This document shows, piece after piece, positions 8,402 through 18,300 of a DNA stretch of 64,000 nt. The position numbers and the translations under genes are program-made. Source of the DNA: Nocardia pseudobrasiliensis NBRC 108224 (GTDB lineage: Bacteria; Actinomycetota; Actinomycetes; Mycobacteriales; Mycobacteriaceae); assembly GCF_001613105.1 (NCBI RefSeq), contig NZ_BDBS01000022.1:62001-126000 (forward strand), read 5' to 3'. Position 1 is the first letter of the stretch. Every line of letters begins with the position of its first letter. Under the pieces are notes generated by a model. It saw only the letters and a list, made by a program, of their open reading frames with translations. It did no database searches and was not told the origin of the DNA.

Positions 8402-9550
8402 ATGAGCGCACCGCGAATCGTGTTGGCCCCCGACAAGTTCAAGGGCTCGCTGTCCGCCGGCGCGGTCGCCGACGCGGTCGCCGACGGGATCCGGCGGGTC
8501 CGGCCGGAGGCCGTGATTCGCTGGGTGCCGGTGGCCGACGGTGGGGAGGGGACGGTGGATGCGGCCGTCTCCGCGGGCTTCGACCGGGTTCCGGTCGAGG
8601 TCGCCGGGCCCACCGGGGAACCCGTCCGCGCGAGCTTCGCGCACGACGGGACGGTCGCGGTCGTCGAGGCGGCCGCGGCATGCGGGCTGGTCCGACTACC
8701 CGGCGGGCGGCCCGCACCACTGACGGCAACCAGCCTCGGTGTCGGGGAGTTGCTGCGCGCGGCCCTCGACACCGGTTGCCGGACAGTGGTTCTCGGAGTC
8801 GGCGGCAGTGCGAGCACCGATGGCGGCGCGGGCATGCTGGCCGGATTGGGCGCGGAGCTGCTCGATACGGCCGGGCGGCCCGCGCGGCCGGGCGGGGGCG
8901 GGCTCACCGAGATCGCCTATCTGGATCTGCACAAGCTCGATCCCCGGATCCACGAGGTGGAGCTGGTACTGGCCAGCGATGTGGACAACCCGCTACTCGG
9001 AACACACGGGGCCGCGGCGGTTTTCGGCCCGCAGAAGGGGGCCGACCTCCAGCAGGTGGCCCTGCTGGAGGAGGGTCTCGCGCACTGGGCGGCGCTGGTC
9101 GCCCGGCGGACCGGCTACTACGCCGTCGATCTGCCGGGCGCGGGGGCCGCGGGCGGAATCGGGTTCGCGGCGCTGGCGGTATTGGGCGCGCGGCGATCCG
9201 GCGGTATCGATGTGCTACTGGATCTGGTCGGCTTCGACCGGGCGGTGGCGGGTGCGGATCTGGTGATCACCGGGGAGGGGTCACTGGATGCCCAGTCCCT
9301 GCACGGCAAGGCCCCGGTCGGGGTCGCGGCCCGGGCGGCGAAGGCCGGGGTGGCGACCATCGCCGTGGCGGGCCGCTGCCTGCTGGCCGATGAGCAATTG
9401 CGTTCGGCCGGAATCGAATCCGTCTATGCCCTCAATGACATCGAGCCCGATCTGCAACGCTGCCAATCCGAGGCCGCACCGCTGCTGCGCGAGGTCGGTG
9501 AGCGCATAGCCCGCACCCACCTGACCGCCCCGGAGACCACCTCCGCCTGA
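8402..9550 (+). CDS. glxK: Glycerate kinase (GlxK/GarK family)
   Basis: 382 residues, the normal size for type-1 glycerate kinase. It opens with IVLAPDKFKGSLSA, the most conserved motif of the family. It continues with PVADGGEGTVDA, VLGVGGSASTDGGAGML, DVDNPLLGTHGAAAVFGPQKGA and GAGAAGGIGFA, and ends with the ITGEGSLDAQSLHGKAP active-site block. It phosphorylates D-glycerate (to 2-phosphoglycerate in characterised members), delivering purine carbon to glycolysis. The ATG lies three bases after the gcl stop, so the genes are certainly cotranscribed. A long hairpin follows it. Confidence 0.94.
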   Translation: MSAPRIVLAPDKFKGSLSAGAVADAVADGIRRVRPEAVIRWVPVADGGEGTVDAAVSAGFDRVPVEVAGPTGEPVRASFAHDGTVAVVEAAAACGLVRLPGGRPAPLTATSLGVGELLRAALDTGCRTVVLGVGGSASTDGGAGMLAGLGAELLDTAGRPARPGGGGLTEIAYLDLHKLDPRIHEVELVLASDVDNPLLGTHGAAAVFGPQKGADLQQVALLEEGLAHWAALVARRTGYYAVDLPGAGAAGGIGFAALAVLGARRSGGIDVLLDLVGFDRAVAGADLVITGEGSLDAQSLHGKAPVGVAARAAKAGVATIAVAGRCLLADEQLRSAGIESVYALNDIEPDLQRCQSEAAPLLREVGERIARTHLTAPETTSA

Positions 9551-9560
9551 TCCGCGACTG

Positions 9561-9628
9561 CCCGCCGTGCGGGTGGAAGCCGGAACCCGCCGCCGTCAAG
9601 GGTTTCCGGCTTCCGCCCGCACGGCGGG
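9561..9628 (+). terminator. Long GC-rich hairpin between glycerate kinase and allantoinase genes
   Basis: The arms 9561-9588 and 9600-9628 pair over about 28 bp with one G-T wobble and one bulged A; the loop is 11 bases. There is no T-run after the stem, so it is not a textbook intrinsic terminator. It lies inside the operon, and its right arm ends only about 17 bases before the TTG start of allB, just upstream of the AAAGGG ribosome site. It could be an attenuator, an mRNA-processing or stability element, or an operator, since its arms contain the CGGAA/TTCCG words found at 4742-4897. Confidence 0.6.
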
Positions 9629-9645
9629 GAGAGAAAGGGAATATC

Positions 9646-10974
9646 TTGAATCACAAAGCTTTTCGCGCCCGGCGGATCATCACCACGGCTGGTGAGGTCG
9701 CGGGGTCGGTGATCGTGCGCGCGGGGCGGATCACCGAGATCGTCGCCTTCGACGCCGCCGTGGCCGGGGCCGAGGTGGTCGAGGTACCCGATGATTCGGT
9801 GCTGCTGCCGGGACTTGTCGACACTCACGTCCATGTGAACGAGCCCGGGCGCACCGAATGGGAGGGCTTCGACACCGCGACCCGGGCGGCCGCGGCGGGC
9901 GGCATCACGACGCTGATCGATATGCCGCTCAACAGCATTCCCGCCACGGTCGATTCCGCGGCGCTGCATCAGAAACGAAACGCCGCGCACGGGCAGTGCC
10001 ATATCGATGTCGGATTCTGGGGCGGCGCGGTCGGCGACAATCTGGCCGACCTGCCGGATCTGATGCATCAGGGCGTATTCGGCTTCAAGGCGTTTCTACT
10101 GCCCTCGGGTGTGGACGAATTCTGTCATCTCGATCGCGCGCAGTTGGAAACCGCGGTGCGCGCGGTGGCCGAGATCGGTGCGCTGTTGATCGTGCACGCC
10201 GAGGATCCGGCCACCATCGACGCCGCCCCGGCCCCGCACGGTCCGGTCTACGCCGATTTCCTCGCCTCGCGTCCGGCCGAGGCCGAACACCGCGCCATTC
10301 TGACCCTGATCGATCTGGCCGAACGCTATGACGCGCGAATCCATGTGCTGCACTTGGCCTCCGCGGGCGCGGTGCCCATGCTGCGCGCCGCCCGCGCTCG
10401 CGGCGTGCGCATCAGCGCCGAGACCTGCCCGCACTATCTGACGCTGTGCGCGGAGGAGATTCCCGACGGCGCGACCGAATTCAAATGCTGTCCGCCGATC
10501 CGGGGCCGGGCCGATCAACTCGGGCTCTGGAAGGGCCTGCGCGACGGCGTCGTGGACTGCGTGGTCAGCGACCACTCCCCCAGCACCGTCGAATTGAAGC
10601 GGGCGGGCGGCGGCGATTTCGGCAAGGCGTGGGGCGGTATCGCGGGCCTGCAGGTCGGCCTGCCCGCGGTGTGGACCGCCTCGCCCGACTGGGTTGGCCT
10701 GACCGATCTGGCCCGCTGGCTGGCCACCGGGCCCGCCGATCTGGTCGGCCTGAAGCACAAGGGCCGCATCGCCGTCGGCGCCGACGCCGACTTCTGCGTC
10801 TTCGCCCCGCACGAACAGTTCGTGGTCGACGCGACCCGCCTGCACCACCGCAATCCGATCTCCGCCTACCACGGCCGCACGCTGCGCGGCGCGGTGCGAT
10901 CCACCTGGCTGCGCGGCGAACCGATCACCGGCGACCATCCCCGCGGCCGCCTGCTCCAGAAAGAGGTTGTTTAG
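9646..10974 (+). CDS. allB: Allantoinase
   Basis: 442 residues, starting at TTG 9646 with AAAGGG six bases upstream. It is an amidohydrolase/dihydroorotase-like metalloenzyme (EC 3.5.2.5) that opens S-allantoin to allantoate. Metal ligands are visible in order: DTHVHVNEPGRTEWEGF (HxH and the allantoinase-type NEPGRTEWEG), GFKAFLLPSG (the Lys that is carbamylated), IVHAEDP, HVLHLASAGAVP and VVSDHSPS (the Asp). It is the first allantoin-specific gene of the plus-strand operon, 95 bases after glycerate kinase with the long hairpin between. The allantoicase ATG follows its TAG directly. Confidence 0.95.
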   Translation: MNHKAFRARRIITTAGEVAGSVIVRAGRITEIVAFDAAVAGAEVVEVPDDSVLLPGLVDTHVHVNEPGRTEWEGFDTATRAAAAGGITTLIDMPLNSIPATVDSAALHQKRNAAHGQCHIDVGFWGGAVGDNLADLPDLMHQGVFGFKAFLLPSGVDEFCHLDRAQLETAVRAVAEIGALLIVHAEDPATIDAAPAPHGPVYADFLASRPAEAEHRAILTLIDLAERYDARIHVLHLASAGAVPMLRAARARGVRISAETCPHYLTLCAEEIPDGATEFKCCPPIRGRADQLGLWKGLRDGVVDCVVSDHSPSTVELKRAGGGDFGKAWGGIAGLQVGLPAVWTASPDWVGLTDLARWLATGPADLVGLKHKGRIAVGADADFCVFAPHEQFVVDATRLHHRNPISAYHGRTLRGAVRSTWLRGEPITGDHPRGRLLQKEVV

Positions 10975-11982
10975 ATGAGCGACTGGTCCCGGCTGCCCGA
11001 TCTGGCGGCCCGACAGGTCGGCGGCAGCGTACTCGAGGCCAATGACGAATTCTTCGCCGAGCGCGAGAATCTGATCAAGGACGAGGCGCCCGCCTATCGC
11101 CCGCACACCTTCACCAACAAGGGCCAGGAGTACGACGGCTGGGAGACCCGCCGCCGCCGCGACGGCAGCCCGGGACCGGACTGGGCGCTCATCCGGCTCG
11201 GCATCGCCGGTGTGCCCGTCGGAATCGTGGTCGACACCGCCTATTTCGTCGGCAACTATCCGCCCGAGGTTTCCGTCGAGGGCGCGTGCCTTCCCGGCCA
11301 TCCCACGGTCGCGGAACTGCTGGCCGCCCAGTGGCATCCGATCGTCGCCCGCTCGCCGATCAAGGGCGACACCCGCAACGAATTCGAGGTGTCCGACGGC
11401 CGTCGCATCACCCATGTGCGGCTGAATATGCATCCCGACGGCGGTATTGCCCGACTGCGCGTGCACGGGGTCGCGGTGCCGGATCCGCAGTGGCTCGACG
11501 ACATTCCGTTCGATCTGATCGCCCTGCGCAACGGCGGCCGGGTGCTCGACTGCAGCGACGGATTCTTCTCGCCGCCGAACAATATGCTACAACCGGGCAT
11601 TTCACGCTTCATGGCCGACGGCTGGGAATCGCGCCGCCGCCGCGACGACGGAAACGACTGGGCCGTCATCGCCTTGGCCGCCGAGGCCACCCCGGCGGTG
11701 CTGGAACTGGATACCACCCACTACAAGGGCAATGCGCCCGCACGCATCTCACTCGACGGCTACACCGCCGAGGGTAAGCAGGTCCCACTGCTGCCGCCCA
11801 CGATCGTGCAGGCCGACGCGCCGCATCGGTTCCGCCTCACCGGCGAGCACGCGGTGGAACGGGTGCGGCTCAATGTCTTTCCCGACGGCGGCATCGCCCG
11901 CCTGCGCCTGTTCGGTCCGCTGAGCTACGCGGGCCGTCGCAGCCTGCACGACCATTTCACGGCCACCACCCCCGGCCACTGA
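10975..11982 (+). CDS. alc: Allantoicase
   Basis: 335 residues, the family length, built of two similar halves (about 15-165 and 185-325). Each half carries a DGWE(T/S)RRRR block followed by a DT..(Y/H)(F/Y).GN segment: YDGWETRRRR ... DTAYFVGNYP in the first, and DGWESRRRRD ... DTTHYKGNAP in the second. That internal duplication is typical of allantoicase (EC 3.5.3.4), which hydrolyses allantoate to S-ureidoglycolate and urea. The start codon follows the allantoinase stop without a gap. This is the allantoicase route, not the amidohydrolase (AllC) route, so a ureidoglycolate lyase is then needed. Confidence 0.95.
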   Translation: MSDWSRLPDLAARQVGGSVLEANDEFFAERENLIKDEAPAYRPHTFTNKGQEYDGWETRRRRDGSPGPDWALIRLGIAGVPVGIVVDTAYFVGNYPPEVSVEGACLPGHPTVAELLAAQWHPIVARSPIKGDTRNEFEVSDGRRITHVRLNMHPDGGIARLRVHGVAVPDPQWLDDIPFDLIALRNGGRVLDCSDGFFSPPNNMLQPGISRFMADGWESRRRRDDGNDWAVIALAAEATPAVLELDTTHYKGNAPARISLDGYTAEGKQVPLLPPTIVQADAPHRFRLTGEHAVERVRLNVFPDGGIARLRLFGPLSYAGRRSLHDHFTATTPGH

Positions 11983-12001
11983 GCAGAATGGAGATCCCGC
12001 C

Positions 12002-12400
12002 ATGGTGCTGATGTTCCTGAACGGCGAGGGCATGCGCGACGGTCGCCTGCATCATCAACTCGACGGCGCGCCGCTGCTGCGCATCGCCCGCAGCGCGCCG
12101 AAATACCGCTATTTCTCGGTCGCGGATCGCTTTCCGGCCATGATCGCCACCGACTCCGGGGGCCGCGCGGTCACCGGCGAGGTCTACGACGTGCCGATGG
12201 AGACGCTGCGCGACAACCTGATTCCCGCCGAACCGGCCGAGTTGGAGCTCGGACTCATCGAACTCGACGACGGCACCGCCTGCCTGGCCACCGTGCTGCG
12301 CCGCGAACATCTCGGTTCGGGCGATCTGATCGATATCTCCGATATCGGCGACTGGCGTGCCTATCGCGCCGGTGGGACCGCTTCCGCCGTGTCTCCATGA
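12002..12400 (+). CDS. AIG2/allophanate-hydrolase C-terminal-like protein; candidate ureidoglycolate-step enzyme
   Basis: 132 residues. The order FLNGEGMRDGRLHHQLDGAPLL, ARSAPKYRYFSV, FPAMIA, and GEVYDVPMETLRDNLIPAEP followed by LGLIELDDG resembles the gamma-glutamylcyclotransferase-like (AIG2) domain at the C-terminus of allophanate hydrolases. It is not AllA ureidoglycolate lyase by pattern. It sits 19 bases after allantoicase, exactly where ureidoglycolate lyase would be expected, so it may handle ureidoglycolate or a urea-carboxylation product. That role is inferred from position only. The TGA at 12398 overlaps an ATG at 12397 that is out of frame with the FAD oxidase downstream. Confidence 0.75.
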   Translation: MVLMFLNGEGMRDGRLHHQLDGAPLLRIARSAPKYRYFSVADRFPAMIATDSGGRAVTGEVYDVPMETLRDNLIPAEPAELELGLIELDDGTACLATVLRREHLGSGDLIDISDIGDWRAYRAGGTASAVSP

Positions 12401-12487
12401 TCATCGGCCGCCGATCCGCTACGCTTCCACGCCATCGACATTCACTTCTCGCGTCGACGGTATCTGCGGGGCGCGCTGGGACTCGGC

Positions 12488-13921
12488 GTGGCCGCATGGG
12501 CCGGGGCCAGCGTCGTCGCGCCGCCCGTCGCGCACGCCGAACCCGCCCGATCGTCGCAGCGATCGGTCGCCGACTGGAATGCCCTGCGCGCGCGGCTGCG
12601 CGGCCGGGTCGTACTCCCCGACGAGGCCGATTACCCGACGGCCAAGCAGATCTTCAACACCCGCTTCGACGATCAGAAGCCCGCCGCGATCGTCCAGGTC
12701 GACACGGCCGAGGATGTGGCCACCGCGGTGAGCTTCGCCGCACACAACGGTTTGAAGCTGGCCGCCCGATCCGGCGGGCACTCCTATGCGGGAGTCTCCG
12801 CGGGAACGGGGGTGATGATCGTCGATCTGCGCAAGCTCAGCGGCGCGACCTACCGGGACAACACGGTCACCGTCGGCCCGGCCACCACGCTGTACGCGGT
12901 CTACGCCGAACTCGACAAGGCCGGACAGACCATTCCCACCGGCATGTGCCCCGATGTCGGCGCGGCGGGACTGACCCTCGGCGGCGGCCTCGGCTTCGAA
13001 TCGCGCAAGCACGGCCTGACCTGTGACCATCTGATCGGCGCCACCATGGTGCTGCCCGACGGCTCACACCTCGAGGTCTCGGCCGCGACCGAACCCGAAC
13101 TGCTGTGGGGCCTGCGCGGCGGCGGTTCGCTGCTCGGCGTGGTGACCTCACTGACCTACGACACCGTCGCCTCGACCCGCAAGGACCTTGTGCGCCTGGT
13201 CTTCCCGGGGCAGCACGCGGTGCGCTGCATCCTGGGCTGGGTGGCCTGGCTGGCCCGCGACACCGGCCGCGACGCCTGGTGCGATGTCAGCCTCGACGCC
13301 GACGGCACGGGCGGGCTGCGCTGCTGGATGCAACTGGTGTGTCCGGAGGGTACGGGCCTGGGATTCGCCGCGGCGATGATGCAGTCGGCCGCGGTGGTGC
13401 CGGTGCACATCGAACGGCAGACCATGTCGCATATGCAGGTCGTCGACTATCTCGCGGGCGGCGGCCCCACCCAGGCGCGCGCCGGATTCACCAACGGCTC
13501 CGATGTGGTGACCGAGATGTCCGAGGCGGCCGCCGCGGCCGTGGTCGACGCGATCACCGCACATTCGGCCAGGGGCGGCACCGGCTGGGTGCAGATCAAT
13601 CCGCTCGACGGCGCGGTCGCCGATATCGCGCCCGACGGCACCGCCTTCCCCTGGCGCAGGCATGCCGCACTGGTGGAATGGGGCGCCTACGAACCGATTC
13701 CGCATGCGGTCGCCGCCGACTGGATCACCGCCGCGCACGCTCGGGTCGCCGAATACTCGGCGGGTGGCTACGGCAACTATCTCGAATCCGGCACGCCCAC
13801 CACGCGCTACTTCGGGGACAACCGGGCGCGACTGGATCGCATTCGCGACGGAATAGATCCGCATCGGCGAATCCACACCGTGCTCACCGATCCCGCACCT
13901 CCCCCGGGCCCGGGTCACTAG
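12488..13921 (+). CDS. Tat-exported BBE-type FAD-linked oxidase (true start upstream of 12488)
   Basis: At least 477 residues. The FAD-binding PCMH domain is marked by AAIVQVDTAEDVATAVSFAAHNGLKLAARSGGHSYAG (His flavinylation site in GGHSY) and by AGLTLGGGLGF. The C-terminus has the berberine-bridge end YGNYLESG...YFGDNRARLDRIRDGIDP. The first canonical in-frame start is GTG 12488, but upstream in the same frame are codons for FSRRRYLRGALGLG (12446-12487), a twin-arginine signal leading into AAWAGASVVAPPVAHA. No ATG, GTG or TTG precedes it before TGA at 12398. A rare ATT/ATC start or a frameshift from ATG 12397 is needed. The substrate is unknown. It may be an accessory of the purine operon. 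Confidence 0.8.
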   Translation: MAAWAGASVVAPPVAHAEPARSSQRSVADWNALRARLRGRVVLPDEADYPTAKQIFNTRFDDQKPAAIVQVDTAEDVATAVSFAAHNGLKLAARSGGHSYAGVSAGTGVMIVDLRKLSGATYRDNTVTVGPATTLYAVYAELDKAGQTIPTGMCPDVGAAGLTLGGGLGFESRKHGLTCDHLIGATMVLPDGSHLEVSAATEPELLWGLRGGGSLLGVVTSLTYDTVASTRKDLVRLVFPGQHAVRCILGWVAWLARDTGRDAWCDVSLDADGTGGLRCWMQLVCPEGTGLGFAAAMMQSAAVVPVHIERQTMSHMQVVDYLAGGGPTQARAGFTNGSDVVTEMSEAAAAAVVDAITAHSARGGTGWVQINPLDGAVADIAPDGTAFPWRRHAALVEWGAYEPIPHAVAADWITAAHARVAEYSAGGYGNYLESGTPTTRYFGDNRARLDRIRDGIDPHRRIHTVLTDPAPPPGPGH

Positions 13922-14238
13922 AACACCGGACGCCAGTACCCCTCACCCTCGACCGAATACTCACGATCCAACGCGGGCACCAGACTGCCGCTGAGCCGGG
14001 TGTCGCCGTCGAAGGTCAGCGCGAGCGTGGTCGGGCCGACCGTACCGGTGAAACGCCGCGCACCGCGCAGCGCTTCCAGATCCGGAACCTCGACGCGCGC
14101 GCCGAGTACGGCGAACGCCGGAATGTCGTCGACGAATTTCCCGTCGAAGGCGCGCTGCAGTCGCAGGGCGGCGTTGAATGCGTTCACCGTGAGGTGTTTT
14201 CCCTCGGTGTGCTCACAAACCCCGCGCATGATCGCCAT
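13918..14238 (-). CDS. Hypothetical protein, 106 aa
   Basis: I do not recognise a family. The protein has alternating short hydrophobic strands (FAVLGARVEV, TTLALTFDGDTRLSGSLVPAL) and a conserved-looking end GEGYWRPVF, with no signal peptide or membrane helix, which suggests a small beta-rich cytosolic protein. Third-position GC is high, as in a real gene. It converges on the FAD oxidase with a four-base overlap of stop codons and diverges from the FHA gene at 14358. ATG 14238 is chosen as the first start; ATG 14229 is possible. Confidence 0.55.
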   Translation of the reverse strand: MAIMRGVCEHTEGKHLTVNAFNAALRLQRAFDGKFVDDIPAFAVLGARVEVPDLEALRGARRFTGTVGPTTLALTFDGDTRLSGSLVPALDREYSVEGEGYWRPVF

Positions 14239-14357
14239 ATCGCCCCCGATCCGACGAAGTTGCTATCAGGGTAGAGCAACAACAGCGACCACACGGAAAC
14301 ATCGGCGCTATCCTGGTCGGCGGGAATCGCGAGGGTGTGCGGAGCTAGGAGTCCCCT

Positions 14358-15329
14358 ATGGGTCGAGAGCAGGCGGAGGTCGGGATCGCGCGCGGTTCCG
14401 GGCTGGTAGCCCGGTTCGAGGATGTCGTCGTCTTCATACCGCACGAGACACCGTTCACCGAACGCATTCTCGAAGCGGCCGAGGTGGCCGCGGAGGCGGA
14501 CGATCCGGGCGCTACCTTCGTCCGGCAACTGGTGGCGGCGGTCTTCGTCGAGGGCGCCGCGGCCGCGGCCTCGTTCGGTATGGTCGCTCCGACCGCCGGT
14601 GGCGTGCTCGTGCTGTTGCGCGGCCCGGTGACCGCGCATATCGACAAATTCGACGGGGCGCAGCGACTTTCGGGCCTGCGCGCGATGACCTGGCTCGACG
14701 AGGTGGTCCGCGATCCCGTGCAGCAGATCGTGCTCGCCGACGACGACGATCTCCCGTTCGAGGAACTACCGCATACCGATCTGCGCGCGGGGGTGGCCCC
14801 GGGCGGCGGCCTGATCATCCGGGCCCTCGTCGACGGCTCCACCCCCTCGGGCGCGCACCGCGCGGTCCCCGATTCCATGATCTCCGGCCCACTGCCGGTA
14901 CCGGTGCCCGTCGAGCACTACGCCTGGAGCGCGTCGGTGTCGGATACGGCTGCGGCCCTGTTCGATACGCATGCCGATACGGTCACCTATCACACCCCGC
15001 TCGGGGTGCTGGTGCGCGACGACGGCGCGGCCTATCCGCTGGACCGCCCCTATGTCATCGGGCGCGATCCGATGGCCGCCGAGGTGGTCCGGCACGCGGC
15101 CGCCTCACCCATCGCCTTCGCCGATCAGGGGATGTCGCGGGTGCACGCCCTCGTATCCGTCGACAACGGAACGGTTTTCATCCACGACAACGAGACACCG
15201 ACCGGAACCTTCATCGCCGCGCCGGGCGCGGAGAAGTGGACCCGGCTGGGCGCGAATCCGGAGGCGCTGCAGCCGGGTTGGAGCCTGCGGGTGGGCAATA
15301 CGGTGCTCACCTACCGGGCAACGAGCTGA
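14358..15329 (+). CDS. FHA-domain protein
   Basis: 323 residues from ATG 14358 with AGGAG nine bases upstream. The N-terminal 150 residues are an unassigned alpha/beta region (FEDVVVFIPHETPFTERILEAAE..., and a strand-rich middle that ends in a Gly/Pro-rich linker). The C-terminal 110 residues form a forkhead-associated domain: YPLDRPYVIGRDPM, GMSRVHALVSVDNGTVFIHDNETPTGTFI, GWSLRVGNTVLTY, with the GR and SR-H phosphothreonine-binding residues. FHA proteins read Thr phosphorylation by serine/threonine kinases such as PknB. No kinase is in the window. Its 3' end overlaps the 3' end of the large FHA fusion by 23 bases. Confidence 0.88.
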   Translation: MGREQAEVGIARGSGLVARFEDVVVFIPHETPFTERILEAAEVAAEADDPGATFVRQLVAAVFVEGAAAAASFGMVAPTAGGVLVLLRGPVTAHIDKFDGAQRLSGLRAMTWLDEVVRDPVQQIVLADDDDLPFEELPHTDLRAGVAPGGGLIIRALVDGSTPSGAHRAVPDSMISGPLPVPVPVEHYAWSASVSDTAAALFDTHADTVTYHTPLGVLVRDDGAAYPLDRPYVIGRDPMAAEVVRHAAASPIAFADQGMSRVHALVSVDNGTVFIHDNETPTGTFIAAPGAEKWTRLGANPEALQPGWSLRVGNTVLTYRATS

Positions 15330-18300
15330 ATTCCACGGTCTGCAGGGCCGATTGCAGCACCGACCAATCCCCGGCCCGCAGCGCCGCGCGCGCGGACTCC
15401 GGCACCGGAACGCGATCGCGCACGGCCTGCTGGACGGCCGCGACCTCCGCGGGATGATGGCCGAGCACGGTCGCGCCCACGGCCCGTCCCTGGGACAGCA
15501 GCAGCCGCCGATAGGATTCGGGACCCTCGACCACGATCGTCTCGTCGGCGCGGCCGGGTCGCACCTTGCCGACCGAGAACAATTCCAGCCCAACGCCCTT
15601 CAGGATCGTGGCCGGGGTCTCGGCGACCAGTGACCGCTCCCCGCCCAGCGCGTTCACCGCGGCGATCTGCGCCTGTTCGGCCGCGATCGGCCACAGGCCG
15701 AATACGTTCCCGTCGTGCTCGGCGACATCGCCCGCGGCGTACACATCGGGGATCTCGGTGCGCATCCCGTCGTCCACCACGATCCCGCGACGCACGGGAA
15801 TGCCCGCCTGCCGGGCCAATTCGGTATTCGGGCGGATACCCGCGGCGACGAGGAACAGATCGCAGTCCAGGGTGCGGCCGTCCTTCAGCACAGCTGCGCG
15901 CACGACCGAATCGCCCGTCACCGCCACCGCCTCGGCATTGCGCAGCACCCGGATCCCGTTGCGGGCGAAATGTTCGGACACCAGCTCCGAACAGCGCGGG
16001 TCGATCTGCTTGCGCAGCATCCGATCACCGCGTTCGAGTACGGTCACGCGCAGCCCGAGCAGATGCAGCGCGTGCGCGGCCTCGAGGCCGAGCAGGCCGC
16101 CGCCCGCGACAACCGCCGTCTCGCAGCGGAACTGCTGCGAATAGGTTCGGATGTCCATGGCGTCACCGGCCTCGCGCAGCACGAAACAGCCCGGATAGGA
16201 CAGGCCCTCGATCGGCGGCACGGTACTGCTGGCGCCCATGGCCAGGATCAGCCGGTCGTAGGGCAGGGCCTCGCCGGTGCCGAGGAATACCCGCCGATCG
16301 GCCAGGTCGATACCGGTGGCCAGGGTGTTGAGCCAGGCGGTGATCTGATGGTCGTCGTACCACTGATCGGGCAGCAGATACAGCCCCTGCATCGCCGAGC
16401 GGCCGTAGATCAGCCGCGAGATGCCCATGCGGTTGTAGAAGGCGTGCGCTTCGGCCCCGACCAGATGGATTTCGCAGTCCGGATGGCCGCGGCGTAGGAA
16501 GTCGGCGGCCGTCACCCCGGCGATACCGCCGCCGATCACGACCGTGCTGACGATGGATCGGTCGAAACGCGTAGGGCGGGCGCCGTTTCCGCTCCCCGGC
16601 TCGGGGGTCAGCGAGACCTTCGCCGCACCGCCCACCAGGCGCGCACAGCAGGCCATCCGGGTGTTCTCAGCGAAACCGAGGCGGCGCAGGGTGTTTCGCT
16701 CGTCGCGCCCGGGCGGGGACAGGCAGTCCATCCCCTCCACGATCGCGACCGGATCCGCGCCGCAGACCCCCATCCGGCAGCCCGCCTCGATCGGCTGTTC
16801 GGCGCGCTCGGCGAGTTCGAGCAGGCTCGTGCCCGCCTCGGCGGCGAGCTGCGCGCCGCTGGGTTCGAAGATCACCGAGGCCGTCGCCGTGGCCTCGGCC
16901 GCGTTGTCGGTGCGGCGGCGGGGAAACGGCAGCAGCACCGGGTCGGTGCGGACTCCGGTGCTGTGCGCGAACTGTAATTCGACGACGCGGGTTCGGGCGA
17001 TCCAGGCGATCGTGGCCAGCGCGATCGCGACGCTGATCGGCCAGTGCAGCCACGCCGCGCGCACACCGGTGATGGTGGCGAACGATTTCGCGAGGGTGAC
17101 CCCGGAGAACCAGTAGAAGATATTGAGCGCCGCCGCGGCGTATCCCACCGTCAGCATCGCCGGACTCAGCCTGGTCATGGCCTCGAGGGCGAAGAACAGG
17201 CCCACGGTGGCCAGTACGAACAGGGCCAGCAGCGAATATCGCTGCAGCACAGCGGTCCCGGTATCGCCGGTGAGGGTGAAGAAGCCGAGCACGAATCCCG
17301 GTAACGCGGCGGCGAACAGCTTGCGCGGCGCGCTCCAGGACCGTTCCGAATCGGCCAGATCCGCCTGATAGGCCGAGCGCGGCTGAAAGTCGAAGCAGTT
17401 CTTCGCACATCCCACGCAGGGTTGGCAGTGGCTGTTGGGCACCGTGACGAACGGCGTCTGCCCATAGGCCCGCTGCAGCGCGAACAGCGGGCAGATCGTA
17501 CTGCACCAGCCGCTTTTGCCCTTGTAGACGAAGCCGCCGGTGAACGCCGCGACGGCGACCGCGCTGAGCACCAGGCCCGCGGCGACGCCATTGCGGTCCA
17601 GCCCGGCCAGCCGGGCCCCGGCGATGCCGAAGAACAAAGTCACCGACACCAGATAGCCGCGCTTGCGCAGCCATTCGGGCGGGGTCCGGCCGCGCGTGAA
17701 GCGCAGCACCCGCGGCGTCTGATTGGCCGCCGCCAACGGACAGCTGTTGCGCCACAGCCCGGGCGCGATGAGAAACAGTCCCGGCAGCAGCGGCACCACC
17801 ACGCCGAAGAAGGCGAACAGCCCGCCCGCGGGCCGCACGAACATCGCGACGATCACCGCCAGATAGGCCAGCATGCTCGCGATCCGCACGGCGTGCCACA
17901 TCCGCATCGGCACCCGGGCGCGCATTTCGGTGAAGGCCGGGAACGGATTTCGCTGCCCGGTCGGATCGATGCCCAGCAGGCGGTTGGCGATCCGCACGGC
18001 CGCGGGTAACGCGGGATCACCGGGCGGGCGCGGGGCGACCGCGGGGGCCGTGACCGCCGGAGCCTCGATCGTCGGCTCGGCGTCCGGCTGCGCCGAGGGC
18101 ACATAGAGCACGAGCATCTCGGTGGCCCCGAGCCGGATCACATCGCCCGCGGCCAGTGCGACCCGCCCGGTGAGCGCGATGCCGTTGACCGTGGTGCCGT
18201 TGCGACTGCCCAGATCGACCGCCGACAGCGCCGTGGGGCTGGGCACCAGCCGCAGATGTCGTCGCGAGACGGTCAGATCGGCCAGCGGCTCCTCCTCCTC

